This document shows, piece by piece, positions 19,160-26,912 of a DNA stretch of 54,390 nt; within the stretch, counting starts at the first letter, position 1, and every line of letters starts with the position of its first letter. The stretch covers positions 1-54,390 of the forward strand of contig JAUIJL010000039.1 in NCBI GenBank assembly GCA_030431255.1. The letters run 5' to 3'. The translations under genes and the position numbers were made by a program. The DNA comes from Thermoanaerobaculia bacterium. Its GTDB lineage: Bacteria; Acidobacteriota; Thermoanaerobaculia; Multivoradales; J023. The notes under the pieces are model-generated. The model saw nothing but the letters and a program-made list of their open reading frames with translations. It had not been told where the DNA came from and made no database searches.

Positions 19160-19188
19160 TTGTCAAGACTTTTTTGTAGTGATAGCTT
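19160..19188 (+). promoter_or_regulatory. candidate tetR promoter
   Basis: TTGTCA at 19160-19165, a 17-base spacer, then TAGCTT at 19183-19188 inside O2. Transcription would begin about at the ATG, in agreement with the absence of any Shine-Dalgarno sequence. The same spot reads TTGACA on the other strand, so the two divergent -35 boxes may overlap. Confidence 0.45.
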
Positions 19189-19193
19189 CAAAA
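19172..19193. promoter_or_regulatory. TetR operator O2
   Basis: TTTTGTAGTGATAGCTTCAAAA. The arms TTTTGTAG and CTTCAAAA are an inverted repeat with one mismatch. It ends three bases before the tetR start codon. Together with O1 it suggests autorepression and control of the divergent hydrolase. Confidence 0.75.
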
Positions 19194-19195
19194 CC

Positions 19196-19789
19196 ATGGG
19201 GCGCCCCCGGAAACTACCCGAAACCGAAGCGATCGATATCGCGCTGCGCTTGTTCTGGAAGCAGGGTTACGACCGAACGTCGGTGGCGGACCTCTCTGCC
19301 GCGCTCGGCGTTGGGCCGTCCAGCCTTTACAACGCCTTCGGCAGCAAGCAGGAGCTCTTCCGGCGCGCCATCGAGCACTACGCCGCCACCTACACCACCT
19401 TCATCGACCACGCACTCGAGAGGGATCTCGACGTCGAGGCGGCGGTGCGTGGTCTCCTGCGCGAAGCCACGATGGTTTACGCGTCACCGGACAGCCCCCC
19501 TGGATGTGCGGTGATGCAAAGCGCCGGTGCCGCCTCGCCGGACGACTCGGAGGCGGCGGCCATCACCCTCGAGGTCAAGGCCGAGGTCGAGCGTCGGCTC
19601 GCCCTTTTGATCGAGCGAGCCTCCGAGTCCCACGGCACCCCCTTATCGGCCCCGCCGAAGCTGCTGGCGAAGTATTTGAACGGCACGCTGCGGGGCCTTT
19701 CCCAGCTGGTCATCGACGGCGCCGATCTCGAAGAGCTCATGGCCATCTGCGACGTCGCGGCCGGCGCCTGTGTCGCCGGATCCACTTGA
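19196..19789 (+). CDS. TetR/AcrR family transcriptional regulator
   Basis: 197 residues. The N-terminus opens with the typical helix-turn-helix domain MGRPRKLPETEAIDIALRLF, then TSVADLSAALGVGPSSLYNA and FGSKQELFRRAI. The C-terminal ligand domain contains SPDSPPGCAVMQSA, seen in one TetR subgroup. It is divergent from the isochorismatase-like hydrolase, with two 22-bp palindromes in the 99-base gap, so it probably represses both genes and responds to the hydrolase's substrate or a related compound. The ATG starts directly after O2 without a ribosome-binding site; an upstream in-frame start would cross both operators and is unlikely. Confidence 0.94.
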   Translation: MGRPRKLPETEAIDIALRLFWKQGYDRTSVADLSAALGVGPSSLYNAFGSKQELFRRAIEHYAATYTTFIDHALERDLDVEAAVRGLLREATMVYASPDSPPGCAVMQSAGAASPDDSEAAAITLEVKAEVERRLALLIERASESHGTPLSAPPKLLAKYLNGTLRGLSQLVIDGADLEELMAICDVAAGACVAGST

Positions 19790-19821
19790 TTGCCTCGATT
19801 TGAGACATCCACTCAAACGTC

Positions 19822-19862
19822 AATGCCCGAGACGCCGGTCGGCGTCTCGGGCATTGCTTTGT
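19822..19862 (+). terminator. tetR intrinsic terminator
   Basis: AATGCCCGAGACGCC (19822-19836), loop GGTC, then the exact reverse complement at 19841-19855. This is a perfect 15-bp stem followed by GCTTTGTTT. It separates tetR from the convergent VWA gene and may serve both. Confidence 0.88.
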
Positions 19863-19905
19863 TTACCGGTCTTTCACCGCTGACGGCGCCGGCAAACGGA
19901 CCTGA

Positions 19906-20823
19906 TCACCACCCGTCCGTGTTGATGCAAGGGTCGCTACTGTCTTCGACGAGGGGGACCTTAATCGTCTCACCTTCTTTGACGTTGACGGTGGTCGTGC
20001 GGTCCCCACACTCAGGGTAGTAATCACCGGCCTTGATCTCGATGGAATACGTACCCTCGTCGAGGAAAACCGAGCCGCGTGCACGTCTAAGATTCTTGAC
20101 TTCGAATCGTGCCGCTCCTATGCCATGTCCCTCGTGATCCACCATCACGACCTTCCCTTTTTTCGCGGAGGCAAATGCGATCGCACCCGGGATGTCTTTA
20201 GGGTTCTCCACCAGGGTGTAGACGCCGCCTGTGATCTTCGCCATGCAGGCGAGCTCTTTCGAGGTTTTTTCGTCCACCCACAAGCCGATGGGGTTCACGA
20301 CCAAGTCGATTTCTCGGTATTTCTCTTTGAGCTGCCGAGCAAAATCACAGGCATTGTCGACCCCCGCATGCGCTAATCCGTTACAGCTGTCTTCGCCGTC
20401 GGTCATGAGCACGATAGATACCGACTTCCCTCGGTCGTGATTGCTTTTCGCGACCAGGTCTATGGAATCGTATAGAGGAGTGGACTCCTTCGGCTCAATG
20501 GACTCGATAGCGTGATGAAGCGGATTCCTCTTGTTGAAATCTAGCTCTGTCTGTTGAATATCGTTGCAACCCTGGAAGTACCAAATCTGGTCCTGATCGG
20601 TCGTATATTTGACGCCGTATGCCTCCACGCCTGCACGCGCCGCGTCGATACGCCTCTTATAGACTTGCTTTCCCTTGGGCGGCGGGTCATCCATGCTGCC
20701 GGACGCATCGTAGATAATGGCGATCGGAGGACGGGAGTTGTCGGTCTGCGCGTCCGCAGGCGTCGGGGCCATCGTCGTCGCGATCACAAATACCATCATT
20801 CCGGTCAAGATTTCATGCTTCAC
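19906..20823 (-). CDS. secreted von Willebrand factor A domain protein
   Basis: 305 residues. A signal peptide (hydrophobic GMMVFVIATTMAP, cleavage after PADA) leads to a VWA domain with an intact MIDAS start DASGS (IAIIYDASGSMDD), the threonine site in STPLYDSI, and VLMTDGEDS. A C-terminal beta domain (GSVFLDEGTYSIEIKAGDYY) carries paired cysteines. It is predicted to bind metal-dependent ligands in the periplasm or outside the cell. The start is GTG at 20823 with GGGAG eight bases before; a 60-codon upstream extension lacks both a ribosome-binding site and a leader. The upstream neighbour is a small cysteine-rich secreted protein on the same strand. Confidence 0.88.
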   Translation of the reverse strand: MKHEILTGMMVFVIATTMAPTPADAQTDNSRPPIAIIYDASGSMDDPPPKGKQVYKRRIDAARAGVEAYGVKYTTDQDQIWYFQGCNDIQQTELDFNKRNPLHHAIESIEPKESTPLYDSIDLVAKSNHDRGKSVSIVLMTDGEDSCNGLAHAGVDNACDFARQLKEKYREIDLVVNPIGLWVDEKTSKELACMAKITGGVYTLVENPKDIPGAIAFASAKKGKVVMVDHEGHGIGAARFEVKNLRRARGSVFLDEGTYSIEIKAGDYYPECGDRTTTVNVKEGETIKVPLVEDSSDPCINTDGW

Positions 20824-21050
20824 GTTTTCATCTCCCTTATTGGCTCTGCTCGGTGGTTTTGGGGTAACCCGGGGCTCCACTTCGGCAGGTTTTCGAATCC
20901 GCATCTTGGTGTCGATGCCCGAAAGACTGTGTTCAATAAGCTGTATCGAAAACGGTGAGAAATCGGGGCCACTCGATTCAAAAGAATTTTGCGATCTCCC
21001 CACGGTGGCCGGCCAGGTGACTAAGCTCCCGGAATCCTAGGAAGAGCTGG

Positions 21051-21084
21051 TCGGCGAGGCGCCGGACCTCCGACGCCTCGCCGA
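21051..21084 (-). terminator. hairpin after small cysteine-rich gene
   Basis: TCGGCGAGGC (21051-21060) and GCCTCGCCGA (21075-21084) form a 10-bp stem with a 14-base loop, 17 bases past the stop of the cysteine-rich gene. There is no clear U-run on the minus strand, so termination is only suggested. The rest of 20824-21101 shows nothing else. Confidence 0.4.
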
Positions 21085-21101
21085 TGCCGTCGACTCCGGG
21101 A

Positions 21102-21455
21102 TCAGGTGCAGAAGACGATGTACTTGACGTCCGTCCAAACCCCGTATTCGCCTTTGAGATTCTGGCATTTGTCCTCGGTCATGCTCACCTCCATCTCGAT
21201 CACCAGCTCGCAGGGCTGCTCGCAAGCGCCTTGAAATAGCCCTTCGAGCTCGGCGGTCTCCCAGGCGATGATCTCGTCGTGGGTGCCGATGCCGCAGGTG
21301 CGGAATTTGCGCGGGCCTTCCAAGACCCGGGGCTCGCAGGTTTCGCACGTTTCTGTTTCCTCCGGGGCGGCAAAGGCGACGCCGGCCGCGAGCATGACGA
21401 TGAGCGCGAGGAGGGCGAGGGTCGAGGAAGAAATGCGGGTCAGAGTGATACGCAT
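21102..21455 (-). CDS. small cysteine-rich secreted protein, unknown function
   Basis: 117 residues. A classical signal peptide (STLALLALIVMLAAGVAFA) precedes a mature part of about 85 residues with seven cysteines (CETCEP, RTCGIG, GACEQPCE, KCQ and a C-terminal FCT). These suggest disulfide bonds or metal binding after export. GGAGG nine bases before this ATG decides the start over a longer frame. I do not recognise a family. The VWA protein downstream on the same strand is also secreted and cysteine-bearing, so the two may act together. Confidence 0.7.
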   Translation of the reverse strand: MRITLTRISSSTLALLALIVMLAAGVAFAAPEETETCETCEPRVLEGPRKFRTCGIGTHDEIIAWETAELEGLFQGACEQPCELVIEMEVSMTEDKCQNLKGEYGVWTDVKYIVFCT

Positions 21456-21589
21456 TGGCGGGTACCTCCAAAGATGAGGGTATCGTTTGGGCCGATCCGT
21501 TTCGGCCGTCGAACCCCCATGCGCCTTTGGGAAAAATACGCGCCAACTTTTTTCGATACTTTCTTCAGCCGGGCCAGCCCTGGCTGGAT

Positions 21590-22798
21590 CTAAACCAACG
21601 TGGAGCGCTTCGGCACTTCCCCGGGTCGTAGCTTCAGGGAGAGGACGGCCGTGGCCAGCACCAAGGCTCCACCGATCCAAAACGGCACTTGCTCACCGAT
21701 GCCCTGGTATACGGCGCCGGCCCAAATCGGCGCCGTCAATCGGCTGACCCCGCCGAAGGCTTGTTGCACGCCCACGGTTTGTCCCACCTCGTCGGGGTCG
21801 GCGTAGCGGGTCACCAAGGATGTGGTGCAAGGGAAGAGCAAGGCGGTTCCCGTGGGCACGAGCAGCATGATGATCGCGAAGGTGATCGGCGTGCCGGCAA
21901 AGGGAATGCCGGCCAAGCCGAGCCCGAGGGTCGCGGCGCCCAAGCGCAGGGTACGCACCTCGCCGAGCCAATGCACCACTCTGCCGAGGATCATGCCGCG
22001 CATCAGCATCGACACGAAGCCGACCGCCACGTAAAACCAGCCGATGTTTTGCTCGGTGATTTGGAAGCGGAATTCCAGGTAGAGAGCCATGATGCCGGTC
22101 ATCGACATGAAAGCCATCATGCCGGCCGTGTAAATCCAAATCAGCCCGTTGACCGTCACTCCGGGGTGCAACAAGACCTCTTTCACCTGACCGGCGATCT
22201 TCGGCCGTGGCTTCACCCGTGGGTTTGTGGAACGGGCTCGAGCCTCTTGTAACCAAAGGAAGGTAAAGAGCATGTTGGCGAGGCAAAAAGCCGCCGCGAT
22301 GAGGCCCGGTGCGGCTTTTGAATATCCCACCGTCAGCGAGCCGATAGCCGGACCCACCATCACCCCGGCGCTGGTACAAGCGGTAATCCAGCCCAACGCC
22401 TTGGCGCGCTCGTCGGGCCCCACGGCGTCGCTGACATAGGCGGAGACCGCCCCCAAGCTCCCGCCTCCAACCCCTTGGAGAAAGCGACAGATCAGCAGCA
22501 CGGGCACCGAGTCGGCAAAGGCGAAGACCACGAAAGCGGTGGCTGAGATGAATTGGGAGGCGATCATCACCGGCTTGCGGCCGACTCGGTCCGAGAGCCG
22601 ACCCCAATGGGGGGAGGTCAACATCTGGCCGAAGGCGAAAATGCCCATCAGTAGGCCCACGGTGAACGCGTCGGCGCCGAAGGAGGTGGCGTAAAACGGC
22701 AGCAGGGGCACGATCAGCGCAAAGCCGATCATGTCCACGAACGCGGTCACCATCAGCACCCACAGCTTGGAGAGGGACAGCTTGCGGTCGTCGCTCAA
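21590..22798 (-). CDS. MFS transporter (TetA-like drug exporter group)
   Basis: 402 residues, 12 predicted helices. The major facilitator motif A is clear between TM2 and TM3 (GRLSDRVGRKPV), and the exporter-type TM5 motif is near AGVMVGPAIGSL. It is of the tetracycline/multidrug proton antiporter group; the substrate is unknown. It starts at TTG, four bases overlapping the stop of the ABC permease (TTGA), with GGAG ten bases before, so it is translationally coupled to an importer operon. An exporter joined to an iron-type importer is unusual. Confidence 0.88.
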   Translation of the reverse strand: MSDDRKLSLSKLWVLMVTAFVDMIGFALIVPLLPFYATSFGADAFTVGLLMGIFAFGQMLTSPHWGRLSDRVGRKPVMIASQFISATAFVVFAFADSVPVLLICRFLQGVGGGSLGAVSAYVSDAVGPDERAKALGWITACTSAGVMVGPAIGSLTVGYSKAAPGLIAAAFCLANMLFTFLWLQEARARSTNPRVKPRPKIAGQVKEVLLHPGVTVNGLIWIYTAGMMAFMSMTGIMALYLEFRFQITEQNIGWFYVAVGFVSMLMRGMILGRVVHWLGEVRTLRLGAATLGLGLAGIPFAGTPITFAIIMLLVPTGTALLFPCTTSLVTRYADPDEVGQTVGVQQAFGGVSRLTAPIWAGAVYQGIGEQVPFWIGGALVLATAVLSLKLRPGEVPKRSTLV

Positions 22799-24456
22799 CG
22801 TTCGGATTCTCCGCGACCCCAGATCAGGAACGCGGTCGCTGAGATCAACATCAAGAGCACGCCGTAAGCGGCCGCGATGCCGAATTCTTGAACCCGCAGG
22901 GCTGAGGCGATTTCGATGGAAATAGGCCGGGTGGTGTAGGTGTAAAGCACGATGGAAGTCACGAAATCACCGAGGGCGGTGATGAACGATAAGCCCAGAC
23001 CCGCCATCAGGGCGGGACGCACCAGGGGTAGGACCACTTTCAGGAGGCGTCGGCTGCGGGAAGCGCCGAGGCTCGAGGCGGCTTCTTCCAGGGCCGGATC
23101 CAGTTGGCGCAAACCCGCCAGGGCCGAGCGTCCGGTGATCGGCAAGCAGCGCACCAAATAGGCCAAGGGCAAAATGATCGGTGTGCCGACCCAGAGGAAC
23201 CGCAGGGTCTGTGGCGAATGGACGCTGAACGCAGTGGCCAACGCCAAGGCGAAGACGGTGCCGGGAATCGCCCAAGGCAACGCGATCAGTCCCTCGATGA
23301 ACCCACCGAGGCGACCTCCCCGGCGGGTCGCTTGGCGCGCCGCGAGGAATCCCAAGGCCACGGCGCCGAAGGTCGCCACCGTGGCCATCCACAGGGAGTT
23401 GGCCATAGGACGTAGGCGCTCGGGCTGGGAGAAGAGATCTTGGTAGTTGACCCACGAGAGCACCGGCGGCAAAAGCTCCGTGGTCCAAGTGCCGATCGGC
23501 ACGAAAGAGATCAACATCAACGTCAGGTGGGGCAGCAGCATGAAAATCGCCAACGACCAACCCACCACCCCGAAACCGAGCCGGGCCCCTAGACCGCGAA
23601 TCTTGCGTCGCTCCGGCGCGATGCCGTGGGCCGAGGTCACCGACTCTTCGCCCTGGAAGCGACGGATGATCCACAGCGCGAGCAGCGCCACACAGGCCAA
23701 CACCACCGCTTCCACTTGCGCCAGAGCCTGTTGGCCGCTGACCTTCGAGGCGACGATTTGGGTGGTCATGACCCGATAACCTCCGCCGAAGATGTACGGG
23801 GCGGAGAACGAGCCGAGGGAGGTCATGAACGTCAGCAGCGAGGCTCCCAACACGGCGGGCCACAGCTGGGGCAGGATCACCTTGCGCAGAATGCGGACCT
23901 TGCCCGCGCCCAAGGAGGCGGCGGCTTCGATCATCGAGCCGTCGAGGCGGGTGAGGGCCGCGCGCACGAAGAGGTAGAAATACACATACATGGAGTAGGT
24001 GTGTACCAGCAGGATGGCTCCGGGGCCCACCAAGCGCCATGGCGCCGAATCCAATCCTAAGGCGGTCCTCAAGACGGTGGTGATGATGCCGCTTTCCCCG
24101 TAAAGGAAGAGGAAGGCGATCACCCCCACGAGGGGCGGAAGGGCGACGGGCAGGGCGACCAACGCGCCGAGGATCCGGCGTCCGGGAAATTCCGTGCGCT
24201 CGAATACAAAGGCCAGCGGAATGCCCACGAGCCCCGCCAACACCACCGAGGCGAGCGAGATCCACACGCTGCGCCAAAGGGCCAGCCACTCGTCGCCTCG
24301 CTGGGCGAAGGTTTTAAAGTGCTCGAGGGTCGAGCCGCCACCGAACGCTTCGAGGGTGGTGAGCAGCAGGGGATATCCCACCACCCAAAGAAGCAGAAAG
24401 CCGACAGCGAAGGCCCCGGCGGAGTGGCGCGCTCCACTCCCTTGCCCGGCGCTCAA
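22795..24456 (-). CDS. ABC importer permease, two fused domains (FbpB/SfuB type)
   Basis: 553 residues with about 12 helices in two homologous halves. Each half carries an EAA loop for docking the ATPase: EAAASLGAGKVRILRKVILP in the first and EEAASSLGASRSRRLLKVVL in the second. Fused double permeases of this type serve iron(III), thiamine or related importers. The start is TTG overlapping the ATPase stop (TTGA) and the end overlaps the MFS start the same way. It forms the transmembrane channel for the binding protein and ATPase encoded upstream. Confidence 0.92.
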   Translation of the reverse strand: MSAGQGSGARHSAGAFAVGFLLLWVVGYPLLLTTLEAFGGGSTLEHFKTFAQRGDEWLALWRSVWISLASVVLAGLVGIPLAFVFERTEFPGRRILGALVALPVALPPLVGVIAFLFLYGESGIITTVLRTALGLDSAPWRLVGPGAILLVHTYSMYVYFYLFVRAALTRLDGSMIEAAASLGAGKVRILRKVILPQLWPAVLGASLLTFMTSLGSFSAPYIFGGGYRVMTTQIVASKVSGQQALAQVEAVVLACVALLALWIIRRFQGEESVTSAHGIAPERRKIRGLGARLGFGVVGWSLAIFMLLPHLTLMLISFVPIGTWTTELLPPVLSWVNYQDLFSQPERLRPMANSLWMATVATFGAVALGFLAARQATRRGGRLGGFIEGLIALPWAIPGTVFALALATAFSVHSPQTLRFLWVGTPIILPLAYLVRCLPITGRSALAGLRQLDPALEEAASSLGASRSRRLLKVVLPLVRPALMAGLGLSFITALGDFVTSIVLYTYTTRPISIEIASALRVQEFGIAAAYGVLLMLISATAFLIWGRGESER

Positions 24457-25580
24457 TCGAAACCTTTCGGGGAGAAAAGGGTGGGCACGGGACCCGCCGC
24501 ACGCAATCCGATCCGCACCTCAGCGCCCACCTCCGGCGGATCGCCCTCCACCCAAACGTCCACCCGCGGAGTGGAGCCTTGGGACTCTTGACCTCGCGCT
24601 GCGAGCTCCACCACCGCGTAGATCAGCGGTCCGGTGAAGCGTATTTCCACCACTTTGCCGTTGAGCCCCATCGATTGCGCCGAGGCGTCCAGGGTCAGAG
24701 CTTCGGGGCGGACGACCGCGGCCACCTGCTTGTCGGCTTCGACCTGGACGCCCTTGGCCGGGCGGCCTCGCCAGATCGCTCCCGCCCCTAGGCTCACGGC
24801 GACCGTGCCGTCTGAGATGTTGTCGCCGCCCCCGGTATCGCCGTCTTGGACGGTGCCCATCAGGCGTCCGGATCGACCGATGAAAGAGGCAACGAAGGGT
24901 GTTTCAGGTCGCCGATACAGGTCCATGGCCGAGCCCACCTGTTGCAATCGACCCTGATGGAGAACGGCAATGCGATCACCCACGTGGAAGGCTTCTTCCT
25001 GCTCGTGGGTCACCAAAACGGTGGTGATGCCCAAGCGGCGCACCGCCGTCCGCAGCTCGTCGCGGGTTTTTTCCCGCAGGGCCGGATCCAGGTTCGAAAG
25101 GGGCTCGTCGAGCAACAACAATCGCGGCTCGGGGGCGAGGGCACGGGCGAGGGCCACCCGCTGCTGCTGACCGCCGGAAATGGCCGACACCCGGCGCTCA
25201 CCAAAGCCCTTGAGATGCACCAGGGCCAGCATCTCGTCAATGCGGGTGCGGATCCGGGCCTTATCCCAGCCCCGGGACTCCAGCCCGAAGGCCACGTTCT
25301 GGGCCACGGTCATGTGGGGGAATAGAGCATAGTGTTGGAAGACCATGCCAAAGCCACGCTTTTCTGGTGCCATGGCGGTGACGTCGACCCCGTCGAGCAG
25401 AATCTTGCCGCGATCCGGGGTCTCAAAGCCGGCCAAGAGACGCAAGGCGGTGGTTTTTCCGCTGCCCGAAAGCCCGAGCAAGGCGAGGATCTCACCCTCG
25501 CCGAGCCGCACCGAGAAATCTTGAAGAACGGTCGTCTGGCCAAAGCTTTTGACGAGGCCGTCCATGTGCAAGAAAGTCAA
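24453..25580 (-). CDS. ABC importer ATP-binding protein (FbpC/PotA type)
   Basis: 375 residues. Walker A GLSGSGKTTALRLL, Q-loop FQHYALFPH, signature AISGGQQQRVALARAL, Walker B LLLLDEPLSNLDP and the switch histidine in VTHEQEEAF are intact. A C-terminal TOBE-like regulatory region follows. It powers the permease that overlaps its 3' end. The start is uncertain: TTG at 25580 lies one base after the binding-protein stop, but an in-frame ATG at 25565 (MDGLVKSFG) is also possible. Neither has a strong ribosome-binding site. Confidence 0.92.
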   Translation of the reverse strand: MTFLHMDGLVKSFGQTTVLQDFSVRLGEGEILALLGLSGSGKTTALRLLAGFETPDRGKILLDGVDVTAMAPEKRGFGMVFQHYALFPHMTVAQNVAFGLESRGWDKARIRTRIDEMLALVHLKGFGERRVSAISGGQQQRVALARALAPEPRLLLLDEPLSNLDPALREKTRDELRTAVRRLGITTVLVTHEQEEAFHVGDRIAVLHQGRLQQVGSAMDLYRRPETPFVASFIGRSGRLMGTVQDGDTGGGDNISDGTVAVSLGAGAIWRGRPAKGVQVEADKQVAAVVRPEALTLDASAQSMGLNGKVVEIRFTGPLIYAVVELAARGQESQGSTPRVDVWVEGDPPEVGAEVRIGLRAAGPVPTLFSPKGFD

Positions 25581-25581
25581 C

Positions 25582-26685
25582 TCAAGGGCCCTTTCCTCGC
25601 ACTTCTCGATCCCATTGGTTCATCCACTCCGCGCCTTTCTCCTCGATCAGCTTCCAATCCACCTCGGCGGTCACCAGGGCGCTCAAGGCCTCTCTTGCCC
25701 ATTCCGGAAGCTCCTCGGCGGGCAAATCCGTGCGCGCGGGAAGGCGGAAGGCTTCCGCCGCGGCGAGCTCTTGGGCTTCCACGCTTCCGGCCCACTCGAT
25801 GAACCGTTTGGCGACCTCCGGATGGGGAGCGCCCTTTACCAGGCCGACGGAGTCTTCAATCACCGGCGAGCCGCTGGTGGGGAAGCTGTAGGCCAAGGGA
25901 GCCCCTCGCTTCCGTTGGAAAAGGATGTCGGTCAGCTCCCAGCAGGTCACCACACCTTCCTGGCGCTCCATCTTCAAATGGAGCAAGGCCGGATTGTGAG
26001 CGTATTCCTTGGTTTGACCGTCGAGCTTGCGCAGCCACTCAAATCCTTCCGCGGTGCTTCCGGTTTTGGATTGGGATTGGGCCAAAATCATGCCGAAAAT
26101 CGTGCGCATGGTGCCGCTGGCCAGAGGGTCGCGAATCAACACCTTGTCGGTCCACTTGGGATCCAGCAGGTCGTCCCAATCCCTGGGAGCCTCTTGCTCG
26201 GAAACCGCCTGCTCGTTGTAGACCAGAATAGGTGGGGTGCGGTAGAGGCTGAAATAGAGATCTTCCGGATGCCGCCCGGTTTCCGGAATGGCGTCTGCCC
26301 AAGTCGGGCGAAAGGGTTGAAGGAGGTCGTCCTCAACGCCCCGCGCCAGAATCGTCGCCGGGCCTCCGAACCAGACGTCGGCTTGGGGGTTCACCGCCTC
26401 GGATCGAATCCGGTCGTAGACTTCTTGGGATCCCATGTCGAGCCATCGGACGTCGACATCGGGATTCTCGGCTTCGAAGGTCTTTTCGAACAAACCCAAT
26501 AGATCGCGGCCATGGGGGGAATAGAGCACCAGCGGTGTGCGCCCGTCCCCGGAGCAACCGATCAGGGCTCCGCTTAGGGGTAGCAGCAGGGAGCCTAGTA
26601 GGATGCCGTGGATCCAGGGTGATCGCGGGCGGATGTTACGGGTCGGGAGGGAGAGGTATCGGCGAATCGGTGAAAATTGGCGCAT
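25582..26685 (-). CDS. ABC importer substrate-binding lipoprotein (iron(III)/family-1 type)
   Basis: 367 residues. The long basic N-terminus leads to a lipobox ending at Cys44 (SGALIGC), then a periplasmic binding-protein fold beginning PLVLYSPHGRDLLGLFEKTF, with ADVWFGGPATIL and LVYNEQAV typical of the AfuA/FbpA-like family. Substrates in this family include iron(III), thiamine and aminoethylphosphonate; the residues do not decide which. It is the first gene of a four-gene unit: binding protein, ATPase, permease, MFS exporter. It is divergent from the prpF-like gene across 227 bases in which I see no operator. Confidence 0.9.
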   Translation of the reverse strand: MRQFSPIRRYLSLPTRNIRPRSPWIHGILLGSLLLPLSGALIGCSGDGRTPLVLYSPHGRDLLGLFEKTFEAENPDVDVRWLDMGSQEVYDRIRSEAVNPQADVWFGGPATILARGVEDDLLQPFRPTWADAIPETGRHPEDLYFSLYRTPPILVYNEQAVSEQEAPRDWDDLLDPKWTDKVLIRDPLASGTMRTIFGMILAQSQSKTGSTAEGFEWLRKLDGQTKEYAHNPALLHLKMERQEGVVTCWELTDILFQRKRGAPLAYSFPTSGSPVIEDSVGLVKGAPHPEVAKRFIEWAGSVEAQELAAAEAFRLPARTDLPAEELPEWAREALSALVTAEVDWKLIEEKGAEWMNQWDREVRGKGP

Positions 26686-26900
26686 AGCTTTCTCGACAAC
26701 ACGGACGGCGGGTCAAATATTTCTCGGCAGCGAGGCAGCGGGTCGTACCCTATCAGTCGGCATCAGTCGGCGGTGATTTCAAGGGCGGCACGGAGGCCGC
26801 TCGCAGCAGGTCCCCGAGCCGCCCGAATCTCAATCGGTCGGCCAAGGGAACGCCCCCCAGGCGCCCCGGAAGAACGACCGTCAGAGAAAAGGCGTAAGAG

Positions 26901-26906
26901 TATAAT
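26901..26906 (+). promoter_or_regulatory. -10 box placing the prpF start at the ATG (leaderless)
   Basis: A consensus TATAAT ends six bases before the ATG at 26913, so transcription would start at or next to the A of the start codon. There is no Shine-Dalgarno sequence. The -35 region (near CCGTCA) is poor. Confidence 0.55.
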
Positions 26907-26912
26907 CAGACG

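Noticed and set aside
21693-22763. A 356-residue minus-strand frame overlapping the MFS gene
   Set aside because: It is in another frame of the same strand, arginine/histidine-rich, with no helices; the MFS frame has 12 helices and motif A.
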